From assembly GCA_963667855.2 (NCBI GenBank), contig CAXXKI010000031.1, positions 1-64,000 of the forward strand: DNA of 64,000 bases. Direction: 5' to 3'. The first letter of the stretch is position 1. Each line of letters begins with the position of its first letter. This DNA is from G963667855 sp963667855 (GTDB lineage Bacteria > Planctomycetota > Phycisphaerae > UBA1845). This document shows, one piece after another, positions 56,873 to 64,000 of this stretch. The notes beneath the pieces were generated by a model, which was not told the DNA's origin, made no database searches, and worked only from the letters and a program-made list of their open reading frames with translations. Made by a program: the position numbers and the translations under genes.

Positions 56873-57500
56873 AGCGCATCGCAATGCTCCCAACGAAAGT
56901 AAGACCTACCGCACAACACGATCTTCTAAAGCACCTTGAGTAGCCTCGTTGTTTTGAACTCCATCTTCCCGTGCAATCCGATTTAGCTTGCAGCAATACC
57001 CTAGCACTCAATCTAGAAAGTATAGTATTGTGTAAGCCAAGCTTGACGGTTGCTCAATCAAGTCACTAATCCAAACCGGACAGGGGGCGGACAAAACTAT
57101 AACGCAATCCACCAAGCTGAAACGAACTGGAATGCTCACTTAAACACCGATGCAGAAACTTGATGACTATATTTATCTTGATAATCCAGTCTCCTCAGCC
57201 AATATCAACGCCAGAATAATCGAAAGCTGGTATCAATTACCAACTCCTCCTAAACACATGCTGCGCCAATCATCAATACCACCTAAAGCACCACGTAGAC
57301 TCACGCAAACCAACCACCTCAACTAAGACTCTCTAAATCAAATACTAAACACTTTAGTATTTATATTTAGACCAAAATCTGCGATATTACGATATTCTTT
57401 AATTCTTTGATAATTACCTGATTGTATCTAACAAGAGTTGTTGCGTGTAACCGATGCAGTGTTAGAATGGCCCGCTTATCCGAATTGCGGAAAGTTACCA

Positions 57501-57956
57501 ATGAAACTCACAGAAATTCTGTCTGCTGATTGCATAAAAGTACCAGTTCAGGCTACCGACAAGACAAGCGTTATTACCGAACTCGTGGATTTACTCGACC
57601 AGCGAGACAAACTCTCTGATCGTAATGCTGTCCTCCAGGCAGTCCTTGAACGAGAAGCTACTCGATCCACCGGTATCGGCTACGGTCTTGCTGTGCCTCA
57701 CGGCAAATGCAGCGGTTGCCCTAAACTGACAATGGCCATAGGAAAACCGGCCTCTCCTGTCGATTTTGGCAGTACCGATGGTAAGCCTGTCGAACTTATA
57801 GTTCTCTTAGCAAGCCCGCCAGACCAAACCGGGCCACATATTCAAGCGCTGGCAAGAATATCCAGGCTGATGCTGATGGAAGATTTCCGGACGCAGATTA
57901 TCAACGCCAAAGATGCACCAGCGGTATTCGATATAATTACCAAGCACGAAAAATAG
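57501..57956 (+). CDS. PTS EIIA (fructose/nitrogen type) domain protein
   Basis: The ATG at 57501 gives 151 residues, with GGAAAG upstream. The domain is EIIA of the PtsN/fructose kind: LTEILSADCIKVPV, then LEREATRSTGIGYGLAVPHG with the phospho-accepting His, and VELIVLLASPPDQTGPHIQA. Without EIIB/EIIC genes nearby it is more likely regulatory (PtsN-like) than a transporter part. It is a single gene. Confidence 0.85.
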   Translation: MKLTEILSADCIKVPVQATDKTSVITELVDLLDQRDKLSDRNAVLQAVLEREATRSTGIGYGLAVPHGKCSGCPKLTMAIGKPASPVDFGSTDGKPVELIVLLASPPDQTGPHIQALARISRLMLMEDFRTQIINAKDAPAVFDIITKHEK

Positions 57957-58015
57957 CCGCTTTCAATGCTGTTATCACTCCCGATGCACGATTGCTGTTC
58001 CAATCAAATGCGCGC

Positions 58016-58048
58016 AAAAAAACAGATGGGCTTTAAATACCCATCTGT
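58016..58048 (-). terminator. intrinsic terminator for rplU
   Basis: A 9-bp perfect stem (58022-58030 with 58040-58048) with a 9-nt loop is followed on the minus strand by six T (58016-58021). It lies 30 bp past the rplU stop, between convergent genes. Confidence 0.88.
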
Positions 58049-58077
58049 TGAAAATCCACTGGGAACAATGCGTTCAA

Positions 58078-58392
58078 CTACGCTTCTATTTTATCAACAA
58101 CAACCCGCAGGTATTTTTGACGATGGCCCTGCTTCCGCCGGTAGTTCTTGCGCCTGCGGAACTTGATGATGGTTATTTTATCACCCTTGACTTCGCCAAC
58201 GATAGAAGCGGTAACCTTGGCACCATCTACGTAAGGCTGTCCCACCTTTACATCAGTTCCATCGCTGAGCAGGAGCACTTTATCAAACTCCACAGCGTTC
58301 TGATTCTCATCAAGATCATGCAATTGCACGTCAAGCCTGGTTCCTTGCTCCACCTTGTATTGATGAGCACCATCTTCGATGATCGCGTACAC
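58078..58392 (-). CDS. rplU: 50S ribosomal protein L21
   Basis: I take the GTG at 58392 as start (104 residues, MYAIIEDGAHQYKV), since GGAG lies eight bases before it and the family begins at this point; the longer frame adds three residues. Typical L21 features are KVLLLSDGTDVKVGQPYV and IIKFRRRKNYRRKQGHRQKY. Its usual partner rpmA (L27) is not next to it, which is unusual. Confidence 0.94.
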   Translation of the reverse strand: MYAIIEDGAHQYKVEQGTRLDVQLHDLDENQNAVEFDKVLLLSDGTDVKVGQPYVDGAKVTASIVGEVKGDKITIIKFRRRKNYRRKQGHRQKYLRVVVDKIEA

Positions 58393-58787
58393 GTTCAACA
58401 CTCCTGCTTATTGGCCTTTGGATAGAGCACTCAGCTCAATGCCAGCCTCTTAAACTTTTCGACAAACGAGCCTCGCATTGTGTCACAGTATTCTAGATCC
58501 GTCAAGACATGGAAAACTGAACTCAGCTATCAGCTAACTTACTAATTTATAGGAAGTTAACATTAACACCCGGATTATCTCTGTCGTGTGATTTTTCTAC
58601 CCTACTATTCTACCGACACTCACTTCGACTAGTGGTGGCCGAAGAACCCCTTTCCGAAGAGGCCTGGAACCCTTTTCTTTGCTATGACTTTGTCATCACT
58701 TGTATAGCCCATCAATGCTTTCGGCAATAAAAAACCTTCCCACACTTGCATCAGTGCTTTAGTGATCATATTATCACAAATTAATAG
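58393..58787. other. divergent gap between rplU and the ArsR-type gene
   Basis: These 395 bp carry the start regions of both genes. I see no RNA gene or repeat. The AGTGATCATATTATCACAAAT stretch just before the ArsR-type ATG has an imperfect palindrome that could be its operator, in pieces GTGATCA and TATCACA. Confidence 0.4.
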
Positions 58788-59114
58788 ATGACCGAAAAAG
58801 AAAAAAAAATCTATGAGTTGAAGGCCCAGGTAATCGCAGCTGCCGGTAACCCGATTCGCCTGGCGATTATCGAATATCTCGGAAACGAAGCCAAATGCGT
58901 ATCCGAGTTAGCCGAACTTGTTGATGCCGAAAGATCAAATGTATCGCGTCATCTGGCAGTGCTGCTAAAAGCCGGAATAGTCACTCAACGCAAAAAAGGC
59001 GTCAAGATAATCTACTCTTTGCAAACTCCATGCCTGCTAAAGTTCGTTCATTGCATAGAAGAAGTTGTGAAGAAAAGGGTTAGCGAGGAAAACGCGATTA
59101 TCCAGCAGATGTAA
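58788..59114 (+). CDS. ArsR/SmtB family winged-helix regulator
   Basis: The 108-residue protein has the winged-helix pattern AAGNPIRLAIIEYLGNEAKC, VSELAELVDAERSNVSRHLA, VLLKAGIVTQRKKGVKIIYS. An ELCVC-type metal site is not present, but Cys residues occur in EAKCVSE, TPCLL and FVHCIEE, so metal or redox sensing is possible. The DGC-domain gene follows 51 bp downstream, probably in the same operon and under its control. Confidence 0.88.
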   Translation: MTEKEKKIYELKAQVIAAAGNPIRLAIIEYLGNEAKCVSELAELVDAERSNVSRHLAVLLKAGIVTQRKKGVKIIYSLQTPCLLKFVHCIEEVVKKRVSEENAIIQQM

Positions 59115-59165
59115 AAGTGAAAACACGGAAAATAAAAACTATCCGTAAACAAGGAGAGCTTAGAC

Positions 59166-59555
59166 ATGTCTGAATGTTGCGATGCCAAGAAAAAGGAACC
59201 AACGATTCTATTCTACTCATGCTCTGGTGGGGCGAACGTAGCCGAAATAGCGGACAGAACTGCCAGGACACAAATGTTTGCCGGCAAAGGAACCATGTTC
59301 TGTCTGGCTGGGTTAGGAGCTGATATTGAAGGAATGATCAACACCGCTCAAAAAGCTGATCTTAATATCGTAATCGACGGCTGTAACATAGACTGCGCCA
59401 GGAAAATATTCGAACGACAGGGCGTAACCAATTACAAGCATCTCCGGGTAACCGATATAGGTATTGAAAAGGTAAAAGGAACCAGCGCCACCGATGAACA
59501 GGTCCGTAACGTAACGGCAAAGGTTGATGAATTGCTGGCAGAGCGTTCAAACTGA
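59166..59555 (+). CDS. DGC-domain putative zinc-binding protein
   Basis: The 129-residue protein starts MSECCDAKKKEPTILFYSCS and has DGCNIDCARKIFERQGV, matching the DGC domain, a small family named after an Asp-Gly-Cys motif and thought to bind zinc through conserved Cys. No enzymatic role is established. It is co-oriented with the ArsR-type regulator, suggesting metal or stress response. A hairpin overlaps its stop codon. Confidence 0.8.
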   Translation: MSECCDAKKKEPTILFYSCSGGANVAEIADRTARTQMFAGKGTMFCLAGLGADIEGMINTAQKADLNIVIDGCNIDCARKIFERQGVTNYKHLRVTDIGIEKVKGTSATDEQVRNVTAKVDELLAERSN

Positions 59556-59577
59556 TTGTTTTATCAATCAGTTTGTT
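59549..59577 (+). terminator. hairpin overlapping the DGC gene stop
   Basis: A 10-bp perfect stem (59549-59558 with 59565-59574) and a 6-nt loop are followed by a short T-rich stretch. The TGA stop is inside the left arm. It is probably a terminator, though the T-run is short. Confidence 0.6.
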
Positions 59578-59728
59578 TACCGGAGGAAGATACGGGACAA
59601 CCAACCACCCGTACAAATACGGAAAAACAATCAGCCGATGTCACAACCTTAGATCACGCACCTGTGTGGCTATGCGGTCAGTATACGATCGAATATTGCC
59701 AGGTGAAACAGCGGGATATTGCAGTTAA

Positions 59729-62700
59729 TCAAAAACCGACCGATTTCCACCAGTCAATAGACAACGGAATACTCCTGGATTTTGTTTTTCCCACACCTGT
59801 CTCGTTAATTACTGGTAAAGTTTTCAACGCTTCCCGCCATTTAGCAACCCCCTGCCCATCACCGGTTTTTTCGCAAGCGACGATCAGACTTTTTATCGCC
59901 GCTGCCAACTGCCGCTCCGCTTCCCGTTTCTGTATCCCCAGTTTCGTCGGAAGATCACGATGGCCCAGTACTTTTTCCAGGTTCGGAATACACTCTTCGA
60001 GATGCGCTTTAGCCTCGTTGTATTGCCCCAGGAAGACCAGGCATTGACCTAGAGAACTTCTGGTACAAGCGATAAGTCGATGGTCTTCTGGCAATGCAGC
60101 ACTGAATATATCAAGAGCTTTTCGCAAACTTACAATTGCCGCCATCGGATTCAACTGGGCTATTTTTATTAAGCCCCAATAATATAAAGACTCACCAACC
60201 AACCAATGTTTTTCCCATAACCGATACTCGCATTCCGACAATACCTCTTTAACGCAATACTCTGCCTTGAAATAGTCTGACCGATTCAGATATACCATGG
60301 CGGAGAAAAGAAGCATTTCAGAATAATCCTTCTCTGTGAAGGAATTAAATACCGCTAACGTATATTCAATAGCATCCTGACAACGATCATCAGCCAGATC
60401 TAAATTGCCATTAATGAAATGGACAGTAGCCAGGTCTTTAAATGATTTAATCCACATTTCACACTGAATATTCCATGCAGTAGCGTCCCAATATACCTGG
60501 AATTCATTTAAACCTGCACGCCAAAGCGAAACATAATCATTGCGATTATCACTAGCGCGGTGAGCCAACGACTCCTTTATAAGCAGCTTCGCTCCATATC
60601 CCTCTTTCCAACCCGATCTAATCAACCAGGCCCTATGATACCAGCTTGCGGCTTCCTCGAATCTGCCGGTAATGTACATAATATCGGCAATACTCAATAT
60701 CGTTACCGGTAGACGCAAATCATCAGCACCAAACAACTTCGTTCGAATCCTGAGAACCTCTCGGAAAAGTGCTTCCGATTTTTCAAACTCGCCGAGATTA
60801 TCGTGATGGACGGCCATGGAATGTAGTATACCGGCCACAGAAACGCTTTCGTAACCATTGGCTTTAATCGCAGTTTCCAGCGATAAATCCAGCATTTCCT
60901 TGCCTTCAATAAAATAGCCAGCAGATGATAATGCTTTACCAAATCCTTCCAATTCATCATACGTTGGCTTTAAACCAAGTTGCTCAAACATTGAAAACGA
61001 TTGCCGATACACTTCTATCGCATCCTGGTATTTATGATATTTACTCAGAAATGCTCCGTAAGCGGCATATCGCCGGGCTGACTCTATATTGTTTTCACCC
61101 AATATCTTCTGATATAATTCGATATTTTGAAGAATAACCTTACCTAGCCGGTATTTGTATTTAAACATCATCAACGCGGCTACCAGATCATCATTACTCC
61201 TGGCGTATTCAATGCTCTCGGAACCATATATCTCTTTACATATTTCGTCAGCTTTTTCGAGATGAAACCTGGCTTCTTCATATAAGCCCAATCCCAAGTA
61301 TGTTTGCCCGATAGTGCGATGCACGGCCTCACATACTGCAGGTTCACTACCCAACTCAGTATCAACGCGTTTCGATGCCTGGTCCAGTACCTCACGTACC
61401 GTTACGTCACGCCCTTCGTTTTCTGGATTCGCAGCAGCGAGCATGTCCTGCAAGAACTGCCGAATCTCATTGGCCTTCTTCAGTTCAGAATTCGCTTTGG
61501 CTGTCGCGTTTTCAGCTACCAACGCCGCTTTCTGAGCTCGGAACATCGCCGTCGTCGTGCCAATCACTCCTGCAACCAGGATCAAGAACGCCAGAACAGA
61601 TACGGTTACTACTGACTTATGCCGAATAATAAACTTACTTGCCACGTAACCCAGCGAATCCGCCTCAGCCACGATTGGTAATCCACCAAGGTAGCGACGA
61701 ATATCTTCTGATAGCTGCTCTACGGATGCGTAACGACGCTCTGTCTCCCTGTGCAAAGCCGTCATCACTATCGTATCAAGATCTCGCTTCAGTAATTTCC
61801 TAAGCTTATCGCGAGTTATATTTCGGCTTGCACATACGGCCTCGATACTTGCTACTGTAGTCTCACCTTCAAGAGTCGTTGTATCCCGACGAACTGAAGC
61901 ACTTGGACGCTCAGGATCGGATTGAATTATCTGTCGCTCTATTGAATTACGGGATTGCGTTTCACAAGAATACGGACTCCTGCCGGTCAGCAATTCATAT
62001 AGAACTACTCCCAGCGAATAAACATCCGTCGCTGTTGTCATAGCCCGACCCATTATCTGTTCCGGACTCGCGTACCGGGGAGTCATCATCTTCATTGATG
62101 ACACCGTCGTTACCGTCATCCCCGATGATTCATTACCTAAAAGTTTCGCTATACCAAAATCCAGCAGTTTCGGAATGCCTTCCGGAGTTACCAGGATGTT
62201 GCCCGGCTTGATATCTCGATGCACTATCAGGTTTCGGTGTGCGTATTCAACCGCTGAGCATACCTGGCGGAACAGTCTTAATCTCGCGACTATCGACAGT
62301 TTTTCCCGGTCACAATATTTGTCTATCGGGACACCATTAACGTATTCCATCACTAGGTAGGGTAAACCATCCCTGGTTGTTCCACCGTCCAGCAGCCTTG
62401 CTATATTAGGATGATCCAGAGAAGCCAACGTCTGCCGCTCGGTTCGGAAACGGCGAAGAATCTCTTCCGTATCCATTCCACGCTTGATCAGTTTGACCGC
62501 TACCTCTTTTTCGTATTCACGATCATCGCGAACGGCACGGTAGATCTGACCCATTCCGCCCGAGCCTATACACTCCAACAGCCGGTATTTACCTACTCGT
62601 TCCGGTGGGGGGGAGGATGCTCTCGCAGCGTTATCCAACAGGCTGTTACCCGTAAACTCCTGCGGTGGTTCCAGGTAACTGTCCTCGCGATGGGCTGCTA

Positions 62701-62836
62701 AGAGCTTTTCTACCTCTTTGCGTAATGAAACATCTTCTCCGCACGCTTGCAATAAGTATTCGTTACGAGCGTCAGACGGTAAATCAAACGCCTCTTCAAA
62801 GAGTTTTCTGATCTTAAGCCAGGAATCGCGATTCAT
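59729..62836 (-). CDS. membrane Ser/Thr protein kinase with TPR region
   Basis: The ATG at 62836 (1035 residues) lies inside the end of the sigma gene, overlapping it by 23 bp. The kinase domain (about 80-350) has GSGGMGQIYRA, VHRDIKPGNILV and DFGIAKLL, so it should be active. A single membrane span lies near 415-435 (VTVSVLAFLILVAGVIGTTT), followed by about ten TPR-like repeats to the end. It is the common planctomycete build, with the kinase inside the cell and the TPR part outside. The overlap with an ECF sigma gene suggests a shared signalling pathway. Confidence 0.9.
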   Translation of the reverse strand: MNRDSWLKIRKLFEEAFDLPSDARNEYLLQACGEDVSLRKEVEKLLAAHREDSYLEPPQEFTGNSLLDNAARASSPPPERVGKYRLLECIGSGGMGQIYRAVRDDREYEKEVAVKLIKRGMDTEEILRRFRTERQTLASLDHPNIARLLDGGTTRDGLPYLVMEYVNGVPIDKYCDREKLSIVARLRLFRQVCSAVEYAHRNLIVHRDIKPGNILVTPEGIPKLLDFGIAKLLGNESSGMTVTTVSSMKMMTPRYASPEQIMGRAMTTATDVYSLGVVLYELLTGRSPYSCETQSRNSIERQIIQSDPERPSASVRRDTTTLEGETTVASIEAVCASRNITRDKLRKLLKRDLDTIVMTALHRETERRYASVEQLSEDIRRYLGGLPIVAEADSLGYVASKFIIRHKSVVTVSVLAFLILVAGVIGTTTAMFRAQKAALVAENATAKANSELKKANEIRQFLQDMLAAANPENEGRDVTVREVLDQASKRVDTELGSEPAVCEAVHRTIGQTYLGLGLYEEARFHLEKADEICKEIYGSESIEYARSNDDLVAALMMFKYKYRLGKVILQNIELYQKILGENNIESARRYAAYGAFLSKYHKYQDAIEVYRQSFSMFEQLGLKPTYDELEGFGKALSSAGYFIEGKEMLDLSLETAIKANGYESVSVAGILHSMAVHHDNLGEFEKSEALFREVLRIRTKLFGADDLRLPVTILSIADIMYITGRFEEAASWYHRAWLIRSGWKEGYGAKLLIKESLAHRASDNRNDYVSLWRAGLNEFQVYWDATAWNIQCEMWIKSFKDLATVHFINGNLDLADDRCQDAIEYTLAVFNSFTEKDYSEMLLFSAMVYLNRSDYFKAEYCVKEVLSECEYRLWEKHWLVGESLYYWGLIKIAQLNPMAAIVSLRKALDIFSAALPEDHRLIACTRSSLGQCLVFLGQYNEAKAHLEECIPNLEKVLGHRDLPTKLGIQKREAERQLAAAIKSLIVACEKTGDGQGVAKWREALKTLPVINETGVGKTKSRSIPLSIDWWKSVGF

Positions 62837-63365
62837 TACGAATTGTTTCACCAAGTTCCTCTCGAAGCCACGCCTTGGCGAATCGCCAATCACGTCGCAA
62901 CGTCCGATCTGTAACTTTCAGCACAGTGGCGACATCCCCCAGCCGTAAACCGCCAAAAAAACGAAGCTCAACCAGGTGAGCCAACCTGCCATCGATTTCA
63001 GCCAACTTTTCCATGGCCTCGTCGAGCTGCAAAAGATCACAAATGTGTTCCTCATAAGCTAGAATCGTCTGGTCCAAGGGAACTCGCTTAGATTCACCTC
63101 CACGTTTAATCGCCGCTCGCCGTCGGGCGTGATCGATAAGAACTGAACGCATTACCTTCGCTGCCAACGACAATTGTACAGATCGATCCAATTGGCTTAG
63201 ACAGGGGTGGTCAACCAAACGCAAATAAGCTTCGTGTACAAGAGCTGTTGGCTGTAACGTGTGGTCAGATCTCTGAGAGCTGAGTAACTGATGAGCCATC
63301 CCTCGCAGGCTGTGGTACAAATCCTCATTCCACCGAGGCGGATTATTGTCTGAGTTAAGTACCAT
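62814..63365 (-). CDS. ECF-type sigma factor of the planctomycete X6 (TIGR02999-like) group
   Basis: The 183-residue protein has the group signature HTLQPTALVHEAYLRLVD and AKVMRSVLIDHARRRAAIKR, with region 4 VELRFFGGLRLGDVATVLKV then TDRTLRRDWRFAKAWLREEL. These factors normally lack an anti-sigma gene and lie beside a Ser/Thr kinase, as here, which fits control by phosphorylation. Its stop overlaps the kinase start. Confidence 0.9.
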   Translation of the reverse strand: MVLNSDNNPPRWNEDLYHSLRGMAHQLLSSQRSDHTLQPTALVHEAYLRLVDHPCLSQLDRSVQLSLAAKVMRSVLIDHARRRAAIKRGGESKRVPLDQTILAYEEHICDLLQLDEAMEKLAEIDGRLAHLVELRFFGGLRLGDVATVLKVTDRTLRRDWRFAKAWLREELGETIRNESRFLA

Positions 63366-63709
63366 TCATTCCCCGCTTGAAAAAAAACGCGAAAAAATTT
63401 TCCGCTTCTAATCCGAATTGCGTTTGGACTAGTGGAGGCGGACAGCGAGTCGCTTTCAAGCGTTCTAGTTTATCAAACCATGTGGAGGCTTCCAAATAGA
63501 TCGCCGAGGCAAAGATTTGACACACTTGTTTTCGAGAAAATGTCGGGGTTATCGACTATAACCTTGCTCCTAGTGCGCCGGCTGCTCATTGCACGTGCAT
63601 GGGCAGTCGGCGCCACCATTTCACATCATATAGAATATAAGCACCACAATATCACCCGTAATTAAAATATATAAGTACCACCTTAAACACATCTAAAACT
63701 GTTCAGAAA
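63366..63709. other. gap upstream of the ECF-kinase pair
   Basis: This 344-bp gap is bounded by two minus-strand genes. The promoter of the sigma-kinase operon should lie here. No gene, RNA or repeat is seen. Confidence 0.4.
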
Positions 63710-64000
63710 TCAGGAGAGGGCTAAATCCTTACCAAATGCTTTAGCTCGAACTGAAAGTTCCTGATCCGCCCTAATATCGTCCGATGTGGTTAAGTTTGTA
63801 ACAACAAGAGTACCGGCCCATTTACAATTAGCGAACTCACACGTTCGCCGAAAAACCTGTTCAACCAGGTCGGCTCCGTCGTTTTCACTTCCACCGGCGG
63901 TTATTAATGCGGCCATCTTCCGCCCCTCAAGCAGCGATTTGATATTGCCATCCTCTCCGAATTTGAACATGCAGAAAAAACGATCCATAGCCATCTTGAT
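63710..64000 (-). CDS. flavodoxin-like NADPH-dependent FMN reductase family protein (partial)
   Basis: Only the C-terminal 96 codons lie in the window, and the frame is open to the edge, so the gene is cut off at its 5' side. The readable part has LLEGRKMAALITAGGSENDG followed by ADLVEQVFRRTCEFANCKW, the beta-strand and helix order of the FMN_red/flavodoxin-family oxidoreductases. The cofactor-binding N-terminus is not visible. The call is at superfamily level only. Confidence 0.6.
   Translation of the reverse strand: MKMAMDRFFCMFKFGEDGNIKSLLEGRKMAALITAGGSENDGADLVEQVFRRTCEFANCKWAGTLVVTNLTTSDDIRADQELSVRAKAFGKDLALS

Larger units (their letters stand above)
56179..57500. other. 1.3-kb gene-free region with two parS sites
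   Basis: This AT-rich region between parB (minus) and the PTS IIA gene (plus) has no convincing ORF on either strand. It holds two parS elements and an AT-rich stretch near 57340-57420. I found no clear cluster of TTATCCACA DnaA boxes, so an origin function remains a suggestion. Confidence 0.55.

Noticed and set aside
1..64000. tRNA, rRNA, CRISPR, transposase or prophage genes
   Set aside because: I looked for typical motifs and gene types in the gaps and found none that I could support.

Overview
The window looks like a chromosomal segment of a planctomycete, most likely from the Phycisphaerae side of the phylum. This is an inference from gene content. The pointers are two ECF-sigma/anti-sigma pairs, an ECF sigma of the planctomycete X6 type overlapping a kinase-TPR gene, three proteins with PEP-CTERM tails, two secreted proteins ending in dockerin-like Asp-rich repeats, a DUF5658 protein, an AroD-AroE fusion, and moderate G+C. 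I saw no rRNA, tRNA, CRISPR array, prophage or insertion sequence. Housekeeping genes (lepA, topA, moaC, nrdR, kdsB, pyrG, manA, parB, rplU, aroK) are scattered among envelope and signalling genes.

Layout. 1-7.7 kb: a DUF2179 membrane protein, a secreted zinc metallopeptidase, an HGSNAT-like membrane acyltransferase and a TMTC-like membrane TPR protein. 7.7-11.1 kb: a structured gap, then an ECF sigma / anti-sigma / PDZ-protein operon. Here the sigma gene carries a one-base frameshift and the PDZ gene has an out-of-frame start at an A7 tract. 11.2-15 kb: two linked ABC-2 ATPase/permease pairs. 15-25 kb: ADP-forming acyl-CoA synthetase, DUF5658, moaC, lepA, topA and an AI-2E family transporter. 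25-30 kb: a surface or secreted cluster, with two paralogous PEP-CTERM proteins flanking a beta-helix protein and then a third, atypical PEP-CTERM protein. 30.5-39.7 kb: TerB-like protein, nrdR, an RNase Z-like hydrolase, kdsB, pyrG, Sel1-repeat protein, manA and a stand-alone EMAP-type tRNA-binding domain. 39.9-43.9 kb: two overlapping genes with degenerate receiver-like domains (the second a diguanylate cyclase), DAHP synthase and an orphan Clp N-domain protein. 44.2-46.4 kb: a second ECF sigma / anti-sigma / secretin-N-like operon. 46.5-51.5 kb: cysC, a structured RNA candidate, an O-antigen ligase-like protein and a GAF-SpoIIE phosphatase. 51.5-58.4 kb: a G+C-rich structured gap, a receiver-XRE regulator, aroK, aroDE, parB with two parS sites in a 1.3-kb gene-free region, a PTS IIA protein and rplU. 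58.8-64 kb: an ArsR/DGC-domain pair, the kinase-TPR gene, its ECF sigma and the end of a flavodoxin-like reductase.

Themes. Three independent ECF sigma modules each have a different neighbour. Shikimate genes (DAHP synthase, aroK, aroDE) and envelope-sugar genes (kdsB, manA, O-antigen ligase) recur without forming one operon. The observations most worth checking are the double frameshift in the first ECF operon, the three-way-junction RNA candidate at 47.2-47.3 kb, the structured block ahead of the receiver-XRE gene, and the parS-bearing region beside an orphan parB. I did not find one gene cluster that I could defend as a wholly new system.
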